Below are positions 26,183-35,508 of a DNA stretch of 64,000 bases, piece by piece. Below the pieces are notes generated by a model. The model made no database searches. It saw only the letters and a list, made by a program, of their open reading frames with translations, and was not told where the DNA came from. The translations under genes and the position numbers were made by a program. Source of the stretch: Mycobacterium sp. 1164985.4 (GTDB lineage Bacteria; Actinomycetota; Actinomycetes; Mycobacteriales; Mycobacteriaceae); the NCBI RefSeq assembly GCF_001668575.1, contig NZ_LZMD01000061.1, forward strand, positions 1-64,000. The letters are read 5' to 3'. The number at the start of each line of letters is the position of its first letter. Within the stretch, counting starts at the first letter, position 1.

Positions 26183-27298
26183 GTGGCCAGGACCCGCGAC
26201 CAGGACGCCTGCCCCGGTGCGCTGCAAGTGCATCGGGCCGCCGACGGCGCGCTGGCCCGCATGCGGCTGCCCGGCGGGGTCATCACCGCGCCGCAACTGC
26301 AGGCGCTGGCGCGAGCGGCCACCGAATGGGGTGCGGGCACGCTGGAGCTGACCTCGCGGGGCAATCTGCAGATCCGCGGCGTCACCGACACGGCGGCGGT
26401 CGCCGAGGCCGCGGCGGCGGCGGGTCTGCTGCCGTCGGCGACCCACGAACGCATACGCAACATCGTCGCCTCACCGCTGTCGGGCCGGGTGGGACCGACC
26501 ACGGACATCCGTGGCCTCGTCATCGACCTCGACGAAGCCATCCGGGCCGACACGGACTTGGCGGCCCTGCCCGGCCGGTTCATGTTCGGCATCGACGACG
26601 GCCGCGGCGACATCTCCGGCCTCGGCCCCGATGTCGGCGTGCACTTCGACGGTGAGGTGGCCGCGCTGCTGCTGGCGGGGCGCGACACCGGTGTGCGGCT
26701 CCCGGAAAGCTCGGCGGTGCCGACGATGGTGGCCGTGGCCCGACGGTTCGCCGCCGTGCGCGGAAAGGCCTGGCGGGTCAAGGAACTCGACGATGTCGGC
26801 CCGCTGCTCGTCGGGCTGACCCCGTCGGAGGCACCGGGGATGACGTGGCCGGCGGTCACCCGCCCGCCCGTGGGATGGCTTGAACAGCACGACGGCCGCA
26901 TCGCGTTGGGCGCCGCGGTTCCGCTGGGCGTGCTGCCCGCCAGGACCGCGGAGTTCCTCGCCGCGATCGAGGCGCCGATGGCGATCACGCCGTGGCGTTC
27001 GGTGGTCGTGTTCGACCTTGCCGAGGACGTCGCCGACGTCGCGCTGCGCGTGCTCGCGCCGCTGGGCCTGGTGTTCGACGAGAACTCGCCGTGGCTGTCG
27101 GTCAGCGCATGCACGGGCAGCCCCGGTTGTGAGCACTCGCTGGCCGACGTCCGCGCAGACGCCGCCGCTGCCATGGACAACCCAGCCGCGGGCCACCGCC
27201 ACTTCGTCGGATGCGAGCGAGCCTGCGGCAGCCCGCCTATTGGTGAGGTGCTGGTGGCAACCGGAGACGGATACCGGACGCGCGGCGCGCACCCGTAG
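26183..27298 (+). CDS. cobG: precorrin-3B synthase CobG
   Basis: 371 residues, sulfite/nitrite-reductase-like fold with a 4Fe-4S cluster held by cysteines in CTGSPGCEHS (near 310-316) and GCERACGSP (near 341-346). The enzyme hydroxylates precorrin-3A and forms the gamma-lactone, the oxygen-dependent step of the aerobic cobalamin route. GTG start, leaderless. First of cobG-cobH-cobIJ; cobH begins nine bases after its stop. Confidence 0.93.
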   Translation: MARTRDQDACPGALQVHRAADGALARMRLPGGVITAPQLQALARAATEWGAGTLELTSRGNLQIRGVTDTAAVAEAAAAAGLLPSATHERIRNIVASPLSGRVGPTTDIRGLVIDLDEAIRADTDLAALPGRFMFGIDDGRGDISGLGPDVGVHFDGEVAALLLAGRDTGVRLPESSAVPTMVAVARRFAAVRGKAWRVKELDDVGPLLVGLTPSEAPGMTWPAVTRPPVGWLEQHDGRIALGAAVPLGVLPARTAEFLAAIEAPMAITPWRSVVVFDLAEDVADVALRVLAPLGLVFDENSPWLSVSACTGSPGCEHSLADVRADAAAAMDNPAAGHRHFVGCERACGSPPIGEVLVATGDGYRTRGAHP

Positions 27299-27301
27299 GG
27301 T
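27296..27301 (+). promoter_or_regulatory. possible internal -10, cobH (leaderless)
   Basis: TAGGGT overlapping the cobG stop codon, six bases before the cobH GTG; it would let cobH-cobIJ be expressed on their own. Confidence 0.45.
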
Positions 27302-27307
27302 GATCGC

Positions 27308-27934
27308 GTGCTCGACTACATCCGCGACGCCGGGGAGATCTACCGGCAGTCGTTCGCGACGATTCGCGACGAGGCGGACCTGGCGCGATTCCCCGACGAC
27401 GTGGCCCGCGTCGTCGTGCGGTTGATCCACACCTGCGGCCAGGTCGACGTCGCCGACCACGTCGCGTACAGCGACGACGTCGTCGCCGCCACCCACGCCG
27501 CGCTGCGGACCGGAGCCCCGATCCTGTGTGACTCGTCGATGGTCGCCGCCGGCATCACCAGATCGCGGCTGCCCGCCGACAACGAGGTGGTCTCGCTGGT
27601 GGCCGACCCCCGCGCGCCGGACCTCGCCGCCCGCCTGGGCACCACCCGCTCCGCAGCGGCCGTCGACCTGTGGGCGGACCGGCTCGGCGGCGCGGTGCTG
27701 GCGATCGGCAACGCGCCGACGGCGTTGTTCCGGCTGCTCGAGCTCGTCGACGACGGCGCGCCGACCCCTGCGGCGGTGCTCGGCGGTCCGGTCGGCTTCG
27801 TCGGCTCGGCCCAGTCCAAACAGGAACTCATCGACCGGCCCCGCGGGATGTCGTATCTCGTGGTGACGGGTCGTCGCGGCGGCAGCGCGATGGCCGCCGC
27901 GGCCGTCAACGCGATTGCCAGTGATCGAGAATGA
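27308..27934 (+). CDS. cobH: precorrin-8X methylmutase CobH
   Basis: 208 residues, moves the C11 methyl to C12 to give hydrogenobyrinic acid. The catalytic His is His41 in [19 protein letters not shown] and SAQSKQELI / GRRGGS motifs are typical of the family. GTG 27308; its stop overlaps the cobIJ ATG (ATGA). The usual family length. Confidence 0.95.
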   Translation: MLDYIRDAGEIYRQSFATIRDEADLARFPDDVARVVVRLIHTCGQVDVADHVAYSDDVVAATHAALRTGAPILCDSSMVAAGITRSRLPADNEVVSLVADPRAPDLAARLGTTRSAAAVDLWADRLGGAVLAIGNAPTALFRLLELVDDGAPTPAAVLGGPVGFVGSAQSKQELIDRPRGMSYLVVTGRRGGSAMAAAAVNAIASDRE

Positions 27935-29403
27935 GCGCGACGCGAGGGACGCTCTGGGGCGTCGGGCTGGGACCGGGCGACCCCGAACTGGTCACCGTCA
28001 AGGCCGCGCGGGTGATCGGCGAGGCCGACGTCGTCGCCTACCACAGCGCCAGGCACGGTAAGAGCATCGCGCGCGGCATCGCGGAGCCGTATCTGCGTCC
28101 CGGTCAGATCGAGGAGCATCTCGTCTACCCGGTGACGACCGAGACCACCGACCACCCCGGCGGCTACGCCGGCGCGATGGAGGACTTCTACCGCGAGGCC
28201 GCCGACCGCATCGCCGCCCATCTGGAGGCAGGGCGCAACGTGGCGCTGTTGGCCGAGGGTGACCCGCTGTTCTACAGCTCCTACATGCACATGCACACCC
28301 GGCTCACCGAACGGTTCGACGCGGTGATCGTGCCGGGGGTGACGTCGGTGAGCGCGGCGTCGGCGGCGGTGGCCACTCCCCTCGTCCAGGGCGACGAGGT
28401 GCTGACAATCCTGCCGGGCACGCTGCCCGCCGACGAGCTCCAACGTCGGCTTTCGGACACCGACGCGGCGGTGATGCTCAAGCTGGGACGGTCGTATCCT
28501 GCTGTGCGCGAGGCACTCTCGGCCGCCGGTCGGCTGGACGACGCCTTCTACGTCGAGCGGGCCAGCACGCCGCAGCAACGGGTGCTCGGCGCCGGCGAGG
28601 TCGACGACACCACCGTCCCGTACTTCTCGCTCGCGATGCTGCCGGGCCAGCGCGACCGCGATGCGGTGAGCGGCAGCGTCGCGGTGGTCGGGCTCGGCCC
28701 GGGCAGCACCGATTGGATGACCCCGCAGTGCCGTCGCGAACTCGCCGCGGCCACCGACCTCATCGGCTACGGCCCCTATCTCGACCGCGTCGGCAACCGC
28801 GCCGGTCAACGCAAGCACCCCAGCGACAACACCGACGAACCCGCCCGCGCCCGGTTGGCGTGCACGCTCGCCGAACAGGGCCGCGCCGTCGCGGTGGTGT
28901 CCTCCGGCGACCCGGGCGTCTTCGCGATGGCGACCGCGGTGCTCGAGGAGGCCAAGCAGTGGCCGGGTGTCTCGGTGCGGGTGGTCCCGGCGATGACCGC
29001 CGCGCAGGCCGTGGCCAGCCGGGTCGGCGCACCGCTGGGACACGACTATGCCGTGATCTCGCTGTCGGACCGGCTCAAGCCGTGGGACGTGATCGCCGCG
29101 CGGTTGTCCGCCGCCGCGCAGGCCGACCTGGTGCTGGCCATCTACAACCCGGCGTCGAAGACGCGCCGGTGGCAGGTCGGCGCGATGCGCGATCTGCTAC
29201 TCGAGTACCGCGATCCCGGCACCCCGGTAGTGATCGGCCGCGACGTGTCCGGGCCCCGCGAGGAGGTCTCGGTGCTGCGCCTGGCGGACCTCGACCCCGC
29301 CGATGTCGACATGCGGTGCCTGCTGATCATCGGCTCCTCGCAGACCCAGTGGTACACCGACGACGGCGATCGGGTCTTCACGCCGCGGCGCTACCCCCAG
29401 TAG
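27931..29403 (+). CDS. cobIJ: CobIJ, precorrin-2 C20 / precorrin-3B C17 methyltransferase fusion
   Basis: 490 residues, two SAM-dependent tetrapyrrole methylases joined end to end: CobI (1 to about 240, [16 protein letters not shown]) and CobJ (about 248 to end, [16 protein letters not shown] and [13 protein letters not shown]). The fusion also exists in M. tuberculosis (Rv2066). Together they methylate C20 and, after CobG, C17 with ring contraction. ATG 27931 overlaps the cobH stop. Confidence 0.95.
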   Translation: MSATRGTLWGVGLGPGDPELVTVKAARVIGEADVVAYHSARHGKSIARGIAEPYLRPGQIEEHLVYPVTTETTDHPGGYAGAMEDFYREAADRIAAHLEAGRNVALLAEGDPLFYSSYMHMHTRLTERFDAVIVPGVTSVSAASAAVATPLVQGDEVLTILPGTLPADELQRRLSDTDAAVMLKLGRSYPAVREALSAAGRLDDAFYVERASTPQQRVLGAGEVDDTTVPYFSLAMLPGQRDRDAVSGSVAVVGLGPGSTDWMTPQCRRELAAATDLIGYGPYLDRVGNRAGQRKHPSDNTDEPARARLACTLAEQGRAVAVVSSGDPGVFAMATAVLEEAKQWPGVSVRVVPAMTAAQAVASRVGAPLGHDYAVISLSDRLKPWDVIAARLSAAAQADLVLAIYNPASKTRRWQVGAMRDLLLEYRDPGTPVVIGRDVSGPREEVSVLRLADLDPADVDMRCLLIIGSSQTQWYTDDGDRVFTPRRYPQ

Positions 29404-29456
29404 CTTCGGGGCGTTGTTTTCGTAGAAGGCTGAACGTCCGGCACGACGGAGGGTGT

Positions 29457-29462
29457 TAATGT
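29457..29462 (+). promoter_or_regulatory. -10 element, phosphotransferase gene (leaderless)
   Basis: TAATGT seven bases before GTG 29470. Confidence 0.55.
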
Positions 29463-29469
29463 CCGGCGC

Positions 29470-30540
29470 GTGACATCCGTTCTCGCCATTCCACGTGGGC
29501 CCGAAGATGTAACGCCGGCGTGGTTGGGATCAGTGCTGCGGGCAGACGTCGACACGGTCGAGGTGACGCCGATCGGGACGGGCCAGACCGGCGCCACGTA
29601 CCGCGTCGCGGCGACGTACAGCGGGGCCACGGAGCTGCCCCCGTCGTTCGCGATCAAGCTGTCCGCGCAGGACGATGTGGTGCGCGAACGGGTGGCGCTC
29701 GGCTACCGCTCCGAGGTCGAGTTCTACTCGCTTATCGCCGACCGGATGCGAATCCCGGTCCCGCACAGCTACTACCAGGACATCTCCGAGGACGGCGCCG
29801 ACGTCGTGCTGCTGCTGGCCGACATGGCGCCCGCGGTGCAGGGCGACCAGATCGCCGGATGCAGTCCGACTGAGGCCCGGCTGGCCGTCGAGGCGCTGGC
29901 CGGGCTGCACGGCCCGAGCTGGTGTGCGCCCGAGTGGATGGACCTGTCCGCGATCGTCATGCCCAAACCCGGCGATGCCGAGGCGGCGAAGGGCATGGGC
30001 GACGTCTGCACGATGGCCGGTGACATCGTCAACGACCGTCTGGGGTCCTCGATCAGCGTCGAAGACCAGGAAACCCTCTCGGCCGCAATGGCTTCGGTGA
30101 GCGACTGGTTGATGGCCGAACCTGGCCGCTACGCGCTGATGCACGGCGACTACCGGCTGGACAACATGCTGTTCGCCCCGGACCGCACCCGCATCACAGT
30201 GGTGGACTGGCAGACGATCGGCATCGGACTGCCGGGTCGCGACCTCGCTTACTTCACCGCGACGAGCCTCGAACCTGCGCTGCGCGCCGAGATCGAGCGT
30301 GACCTCGTCGAGTGCTATCACCGCGCGCTGACCGGATACGGTGTCGAGGATTACGACCTCGACACCTGCTGGAACGACTACCGGCTCGGGCTGGTGCAGG
30401 CGCCGCTGCTCGTCGCGCTGGGCACGGCCTTCGCGTCGACCACCGAACGCGGCGACGAGATGATGCTCGTCATGTTGAGCCGCGGCTGCCAGGCCATTCG
30501 CGAACTGGGGACCCTCGACCTCATCGCCTCCTACTCGTAA
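29470..30540 (+). CDS. APH/choline-kinase-fold phosphotransferase
   Basis: 356 residues. Catalytic loop MHGDYRLDN and metal-binding VVDWQTIGIG match the N-terminal half of the fusion protein at 562-2517, so the two are paralogues; this one lacks the lipocalin-like domain. Probably cytosolic kinase-fold protein; substrate unknown, and antibiotic phosphorylation cannot be assumed. Leaderless GTG start. A FAD monooxygenase begins four bases after its stop. This pair occupies the place of Rv2067c-blaC-sigC in M. tuberculosis. Confidence 0.8.
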   Translation: MTSVLAIPRGPEDVTPAWLGSVLRADVDTVEVTPIGTGQTGATYRVAATYSGATELPPSFAIKLSAQDDVVRERVALGYRSEVEFYSLIADRMRIPVPHSYYQDISEDGADVVLLLADMAPAVQGDQIAGCSPTEARLAVEALAGLHGPSWCAPEWMDLSAIVMPKPGDAEAAKGMGDVCTMAGDIVNDRLGSSISVEDQETLSAAMASVSDWLMAEPGRYALMHGDYRLDNMLFAPDRTRITVVDWQTIGIGLPGRDLAYFTATSLEPALRAEIERDLVECYHRALTGYGVEDYDLDTCWNDYRLGLVQAPLLVALGTAFASTTERGDEMMLVMLSRGCQAIRELGTLDLIASYS

Positions 30541-30544
30541 CCTC

Positions 30545-31612
30545 GTGCGCGTCGGTATGATCGGCTGCGGCTTCGCGGGGCTGGCTGCCGCGATCGCGTT
30601 CCGTCAGGGCGGACACGACGTGACGGTATTCGAGCGATCCGACGGCATCGTCGAGAGCAGCGCTGCGATTTCGCTCGCGCCGAATGCTCTGCGATGCCTG
30701 GACATTCTCGGCGTACGTGATCAGTTTCCGTCCAGCTCGATGGCGCGGCTCCCGGCGACCATACGCAGCGACACCGGCCGGGTCCTGATGCGCAGCAGCC
30801 TGGCACGATTTGCCGGCGGCGACGACTATTGCCTTGCTGAGCGGTCAATGCTTCTCAAATCGCTTCTCGCGCAGGTACCACACGCGAGTGTTCGGTTTCG
30901 CAGCAATGTCACCGAGGTGCGGCCCACCGGCGAGGTCCACGCTGACGGGGTGCAGCATCGATTCGATCTCGTCGTCGCCGCCGACGGTGCACACAGCCGT
31001 GCACGCCGAACGCTGTGGCCGCACGAAGCGACGCCACACCGCACCGGCATCACGGCGTGGACATGGATTGTCAACCAGCAGATGAACGACGGATACGGCG
31101 CAATCTGGGGCCGTTTCGCCGAATTCGGAATCCTGCCGTTGCCCGACGGCAGAACATACGTCTGGGGCGGAGCGCGCCCCGGCCACGCCGATCTGAGCGC
31201 ATACCGCGATTGGCCCCTCTCCCTGCCCGAACTGATCGCTGCGGCGGATTCCGATCGCATCTCGACCGTGGAACTGACCGAGGTTGCCCCGCCGCGCAAC
31301 TTTCCGAAGGGACGCGTCGTCCTCATCGGTGACTCCGCCCACGCGATGCGCCCGACCCTGGGTCAGGGCGCCGCGCTGGCCATGGAGGACGCGATCACCC
31401 TCGCGCATGGCGGGATAGAACAGCTAGCGCGGCGCAGGCCCCGGATGCTCGCGCTCTATTGGGTGTCGAAGACCGGCTCTCGAGTAGCCATCCCCAAACT
31501 CCGGATCCTGGCCGCGGCGAGGAATACAGCGCTGCGGCTGGCACCCGACCGCGTGATGGCGTCCTCCGTCGGGTCGGTCAGCCGGTGGACGGCTCCCCCG
31601 CGATCCTCCTGA
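30545..31612 (+). CDS. FAD-dependent monooxygenase (UbiH/PHBH-like)
   Basis: 355 residues. FAD Rossmann motif GCGFAGLAAA at residues 8-17, and the second FAD motif GDSAHAMRPTLGQGAALAMEDA. These define single-component aromatic or polyketide hydroxylases. No substrate clue except co-transcription with the kinase-fold gene (four-base gap). Its 3' end overlaps the convergent cobK by 35 bases. GTG start without strong ribosome-binding site, suggesting coupling to the upstream gene. Confidence 0.82.
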   Translation: MRVGMIGCGFAGLAAAIAFRQGGHDVTVFERSDGIVESSAAISLAPNALRCLDILGVRDQFPSSSMARLPATIRSDTGRVLMRSSLARFAGGDDYCLAERSMLLKSLLAQVPHASVRFRSNVTEVRPTGEVHADGVQHRFDLVVAADGAHSRARRTLWPHEATPHRTGITAWTWIVNQQMNDGYGAIWGRFAEFGILPLPDGRTYVWGGARPGHADLSAYRDWPLSLPELIAAADSDRISTVELTEVAPPRNFPKGRVVLIGDSAHAMRPTLGQGAALAMEDAITLAHGGIEQLARRRPRMLALYWVSKTGSRVAIPKLRILAAARNTALRLAPDRVMASSVGSVSRWTAPPRSS

Positions 31613-32321
31613 CCCAGTCGACCGCCTCCTGAACCGACGCGACCGTCGTCACCCCGGCGGGCAGCGGTGGGCGGTCGACCATCACCACCGCGACTTTGAG
31701 ATCCGCTGCGGCGTCGAGTTTGGGGCGCGTCATCGCCCCGCCGCTGTTCTTCGTGACCAACGCGCCGATGCGATGCTCGCGCAGCAGGGCAAGCTCGTCG
31801 TCGTAGCGGTACGGGCCGCGCGACAGCACGACCTGATGCCGCGACGGCAGATCCGCAGCGTCGGGCGGGGTGACCGCGCGGATCAGGAACCACGCGTCGA
31901 CGTCCTTGAACGCCGCGGCACCGGAACGCCCGGTGGTCAGGAACACTCGTTGGTAGCCCTGCGCGGCAACGACTTTGGCCGCTTCGGCGTCATCGGCGAC
32001 GACGGTCGCGTCGCCGGACGGCCATGCGGGTCTGGCCAGCACCAGATGCGGCAGCTCGAGTTCGGCGCACACGGCCGCGGCGTGCGCGGTCATCGTCGCC
32101 GCGTACGGATGCGTGGCGTCGACGACGGCGTCCACGCGCTCGTCGCGCAACCACCGACGCAGGCCGTCGACCCCGCCGAAGCCGCCGATGCGCACCTTGC
32201 CAACCGGCAGAGCGGGGTCGGGTACCCGGCCGGCGAGCGAACTGATCACCTCGACCTCGGGATGCAACCGCGCGGCCAGCGCACGGGCCTCCGATGTGCC
32301 CCCCAGCAACAGGATTCGCAT
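31578..32321 (-). CDS. cobK: precorrin-6A reductase CobK
   Basis: 247 residues; NADPH-dependent reductase with N-terminal MRILLLGGTSEARALAARL and DATHPYAATMTAHA, both family hallmarks. ATG 32321 shares one base with the cobM stop (TGATG), so the order cobL-cobM-cobK is translated in series. Its 3' end overlaps the convergent FAD monooxygenase. Confidence 0.94.
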   Translation of the reverse strand: MRILLLGGTSEARALAARLHPEVEVISSLAGRVPDPALPVGKVRIGGFGGVDGLRRWLRDERVDAVVDATHPYAATMTAHAAAVCAELELPHLVLARPAWPSGDATVVADDAEAAKVVAAQGYQRVFLTTGRSGAAAFKDVDAWFLIRAVTPPDAADLPSRHQVVLSRGPYRYDDELALLREHRIGALVTKNSGGAMTRPKLDAAADLKVAVVMVDRPPLPAGVTTVASVQEAVDWVRRIAGEPSTG

Positions 32322-33076
32322 CAGTGCCGCCCCCGCCGCACGCGGTCCGACGAATACAGGTAGCTGTCGGCGAAGCCCTCGGCCGCCAGCACGTCGCCCA
32401 CCACGATGACCGCGGTGCGGGTGATGCCCGCCGCCTTCGTTTGCTCGGCGAGATCGGCCAGCGTGCAGCGCACCACCTGCTGCTGCGGCCATGACGCGAA
32501 TGCGACCACCGCGCAGGGCGTTTCGGGCCCGTAGCCGCCGGCGAGCAGCTCGGGGACGATCGCGTCGATCTGCGCGGCCGCCAGGTGCAGCACCAGCGTG
32601 GCCCCCGGCGCCGACAGCGTACGCAGATCCTCGCCCGGCGGCATCGCGGTCGACAGCGTCGCCACCCGCGTCAGCGTGATTGTCTGCGCCACACCGGGAA
32701 CCGTCAGCTCACGGCCCAGTGCGGCCGCGGCCGCGGCGAATGCCGGTACGCCGGGCACGATCTCGTAGTCGACGCCGAGATCGTCGAGGCGACGGCACTG
32801 TTCGGCCAGCGCGCTGTAGATCGACGGGTCGCCGGAATGCAGTCGCGCCACGTCAAGCCCTGCGGCGTGCGCGGTGGCGAGCTCGTCGACGATCTGATCG
32901 AGCGTCAGCGGACCGGTGTCGATGACGCGGGCGTCGGGCGGACACAGCGCGAGCAGATCCTCGGGCATGATCGAACCGGCGTACAGACACACCGGGCAGT
33001 GCTGCAGCAGCCGCTGCCCGCGAACGGTGATCAGGTCGGCCGCGCCGGGGCCGGCGCCGATGAAGTAGACGGTCAT
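32321..33076 (-). CDS. cobM: precorrin-4 C11-methyltransferase CobM
   Basis: 251 residues, SAM-dependent tetrapyrrole methylase: TVYFIGAGPGAADLITVRG at the N-terminus, the LHSGDPSIYSAL loop and EIVPGVPAF. ATG 33076 overlaps the cobL stop (ATGA); the upstream in-frame extension lies inside cobL and is not used. Confidence 0.95.
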   Translation of the reverse strand: MTVYFIGAGPGAADLITVRGQRLLQHCPVCLYAGSIMPEDLLALCPPDARVIDTGPLTLDQIVDELATAHAAGLDVARLHSGDPSIYSALAEQCRRLDDLGVDYEIVPGVPAFAAAAAALGRELTVPGVAQTITLTRVATLSTAMPPGEDLRTLSAPGATLVLHLAAAQIDAIVPELLAGGYGPETPCAVVAFASWPQQQVVRCTLADLAEQTKAAGITRTAVIVVGDVLAAEGFADSYLYSSDRVRRGRH

Positions 33077-34254
33077 GGTTTGGTCACCACCCACTGCGTC
33101 ACCGGCATCGCGGGCCGCCATCCGGTGAAACCGCCGAGCGGCTCGCCGCGGTAGTGCGCGAACCGCTGGAGTTCGCCGCCGTGGCGTGAATACCACTGGG
33201 CGACAAGGGCTTCAGACTCGACGGTGACGGCGTTGGCGACCAGCCGACCGCCCGGCGGCAGCCGCTCGAAACACGCCTCCAGCAGGCCCGGTTGCGTGAG
33301 GCCGCCCCCGACGAAGATCGTGTGCGGTGGGGGTACGAAGTCGAACGACTCCGGCGCGTCGAACTGCACCTCCACCAAGGCGCCCAACGCCAGCGCGTTG
33401 TCGGCGATGCGTTTGCGGCGCTTCTCGTCGCGCTCGAACGCCACGGCCCGACAACCGGTTCCGCTGCGACACCATTCGATCGCGATGCTGCCCGATCCCG
33501 CACCGACGTCCCAGAGCATCTGACCCGGCCGCGGCGCCAACGCCGCCATCGTGATGGCGCGCACCGGCTGCTTGGTGATCTGACCGTCGTTGGCGTACAC
33601 GTCGTCGGGCAGCACCCCGAGCCGTCGCTCGTCGGGCAGGTAGCGCACCGCGATCACGTTGAGATCGTCGACGTCGCCCGGCGGCTGGGCAGCCCACTCG
33701 CGGGCGGTGGTCGTGCGGTGGCGCTCCGCGGGGCCGCCTAGCTGTTCGAGCACGGTGAATTCGGAGTCGCCGCGGCCGGCGTCCGCCAGCAGCTGCGCCA
33801 GCGCGGCGGGAGTCGAGCCGTCGCGCGACATCACCACCGCCTGACCGCCGCGGCGCACCGCGGTCTGCGGCTCGCCCACCACCAGGCTGATCACCTCGGT
33901 GTCCTGCACCGCCCAGCCCATCCGCGCGCACGCCAGCGTCACCGACGACACGTGCGGCAGCACCCGCACCCGGTCGGGCCCGTAGATCCGGATCAGCGAG
34001 CCGCCGATGCCGTGCAGCAGCGGGTCGCCGCTGGCCACGACGTGCACGTCACCCTCGACGTCCTCGAGCAGCGTGCGCAGTGCGGGCAGCATCGGCGACG
34101 GCCACTCTCGACGCCGCGCGGTGACGCTGTCGTCGAGCAGATCGAGCTGGCGGCGTGATCCGTAAACCACGGTGGCCCTGGCGAGTTCGGCGCGGGAGGC
34201 CGGCGACAGGCCGGCCATACCGTCGGCGCCGATGCCGACGACGACGATCGTCAT
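33073..34254 (-). CDS. cobL: precorrin-6Y C5,15-methyltransferase (decarboxylating) CobL
   Basis: 393 residues, CobE-like N-terminal methylase domain (MTIVVVGIGADGMAGL) joined to a CbiT-like C-terminal SAM methyltransferase/decarboxylase (LWDVGAGSGSIAIEW near residues 240-255). Start ATG 34254 preferred over the earlier in-frame 34278 because the fold begins there and AGAGGG lies upstream. First gene of cobL-cobM-cobK. Confidence 0.94.
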   Translation of the reverse strand: MTIVVVGIGADGMAGLSPASRAELARATVVYGSRRQLDLLDDSVTARRREWPSPMLPALRTLLEDVEGDVHVVASGDPLLHGIGGSLIRIYGPDRVRVLPHVSSVTLACARMGWAVQDTEVISLVVGEPQTAVRRGGQAVVMSRDGSTPAALAQLLADAGRGDSEFTVLEQLGGPAERHRTTTAREWAAQPPGDVDDLNVIAVRYLPDERRLGVLPDDVYANDGQITKQPVRAITMAALAPRPGQMLWDVGAGSGSIAIEWCRSGTGCRAVAFERDEKRRKRIADNALALGALVEVQFDAPESFDFVPPPHTIFVGGGLTQPGLLEACFERLPPGGRLVANAVTVESEALVAQWYSRHGGELQRFAHYRGEPLGGFTGWRPAMPVTQWVVTKP

Positions 34255-34282
34255 CGCGGCCCTCTGCTCTTCGCGCAAGCGC

Positions 34283-35041
34283 TCATCGCCGCAACCTCCG
34301 CCACACGGCCCGCGGCGTCATCCGGAACGCCAGCGCGAGCAGGGCCAGCGACGCGGGCACCCACACGGTGCTCCGGCCGCGGCGCAGCGCACGGACGGCC
34401 GCGTCGGCCACCTGCGCCGGCGTGCTCGACAGCGGCGCGGGCTTCATCCCCTTGGTCATGCGGCCGATCACGAACCCCGGCCGGACCACCAGCAATTGGA
34501 CGCCCGATCCGTGCAGCGCGTCGGCGAGCCCGCTGCAGAACCCGTCGAGCCCCGCCTTGGCGGACCCGTACACGTAGTTGGCGCGCCGCACCCGCACGCC
34601 GGCCACCGACGAGAACGCGACGAGGGCTCCGGAACCCGCGGCGCGCATCGTCTCCGCGAGCACGGTCAACAGGCTGACCTGCGCGACGAAGTCGGTGTAC
34701 ACGATCGCGGTGGCGTGCGCGGGATCCTTCTCCGCGACGGATTGGTCGCCGAGAATGCCGAAGGCCAGCACCGCGGTGCCGATCGGGCCGTGTTCGGCGA
34801 CGATGGACTCGACGAGCGGTCCGTGCGAGTCGAGGTCGTCGGCGTCGAACTCACGCACGTGCACCGCTGCGGCGCCTGCCGCACGGACCGCGGCCACCTC
34901 GGCGTTCAGGTCGTCCGAGCGGCGCGCCGCGAGCAGGACCGCCGCTCCCGGCGCCAGGCGCGTGGCCACCTGGAGGCCGATCTCGCTGCGACCGCCGAAA
35001 ATCACGACCAAAGGCGGGCGCGCGTCAGCCGTGTCTGTCAT
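34283..35041 (-). CDS. short-chain dehydrogenase, DprE2-like
   Basis: 252 residues, classical SDR: cofactor-binding GGRSEIG near residues 16-22, catalytic Ser in FSSVAG and YGSAK with Tyr and Lys. Resembles DprE2 along its length (RRANYVYGSAKAGLDGF), but it is not next to dprE1, so it is likelier a paralogue, as Rv2073c. The C-terminus is hydrophobic then basic, perhaps membrane-associated. ATG 35041 has CATAAT seven bases upstream, a leaderless start. It ends 28 bases before cobL. Confidence 0.85.
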   Translation of the reverse strand: MTDTADARPPLVVIFGGRSEIGLQVATRLAPGAAVLLAARRSDDLNAEVAAVRAAGAAAVHVREFDADDLDSHGPLVESIVAEHGPIGTAVLAFGILGDQSVAEKDPAHATAIVYTDFVAQVSLLTVLAETMRAAGSGALVAFSSVAGVRVRRANYVYGSAKAGLDGFCSGLADALHGSGVQLLVVRPGFVIGRMTKGMKPAPLSSTPAQVADAAVRALRRGRSTVWVPASLALLALAFRMTPRAVWRRLRR

Positions 35042-35048
35042 GGCAGCG

Positions 35049-35054
35049 ATTATG
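35049..35054 (-). promoter_or_regulatory. -10 element, SDR gene (leaderless)
   Basis: CATAAT on the minus strand, seven bases before ATG 35041, within a 35-base divergent gap. Confidence 0.55.
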
Positions 35055-35062
35055 TCCTGCGC

Positions 35063-35068
35063 TACCGT
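35063..35068 (+). promoter_or_regulatory. -10 element, F420 reductase gene (leaderless)
   Basis: TACCGT eight bases before ATG 35077. Confidence 0.55.
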
Positions 35069-35076
35069 GAAGGCCG

Positions 35077-35502
35077 ATGGCCCAGTCCAGCCGCCGGGCG
35101 ACCACCCGGCTCACCAATGACGCGCTCGCGTTCCTTTCCGAGCGTCATCTCGCGATGCTGACGACCCTGCGCTCGGACAATTCGCCGCATGTCGTCGCCG
35201 TCGGGTTCACATTCGATCCCGCTACCCACATCGCGCGCGTCATCACCAGCGGCGGCTCCCAGAAGGCCGTGAACGCCGAGCGCCAGGGCGTCGCGGTGCT
35301 CAGTCAGGTCGACGGTGCGCGGTGGTTGTCGCTCGAGGGCAAGGCCACGGTCAACACCGATCCCGACGCCGTCCGCGACGCCGAACTGCGCTACGCGCAG
35401 CGGTACCGCACGCCGCGGGTGAATCCCAAGCGCGTCGTCATCGAAGTCCGCGTCGAGCGGGTATTGGGCTCCTCGGACCTGTTGGACCGCATCACCGACT
35501 GA
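35077..35502 (+). CDS. F420-dependent biliverdin reductase-like protein (Rv2074 type)
   Basis: 141 residues, split beta-barrel PPOX fold. [29 protein letters not shown] is the start of the barrel and matches the Rv2074 family, for which F420H2-dependent reduction of biliverdin has been shown. Divergent from the SDR gene across only 35 bases, as for Rv2073c/Rv2074. Converges on pepE with six bases between. Confidence 0.85.
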   Translation: MAQSSRRATTRLTNDALAFLSERHLAMLTTLRSDNSPHVVAVGFTFDPATHIARVITSGGSQKAVNAERQGVAVLSQVDGARWLSLEGKATVNTDPDAVRDAELRYAQRYRTPRVNPKRVVIEVRVERVLGSSDLLDRITD

Positions 35503-35508
35503 CGCGGG

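Noticed and set aside
30545..31612. FAD monooxygenase possibly truncated by cobK
   Set aside because: Both FAD motifs are present and the length (355) is within the family range; the 35-base overlap is at the 3' ends only.
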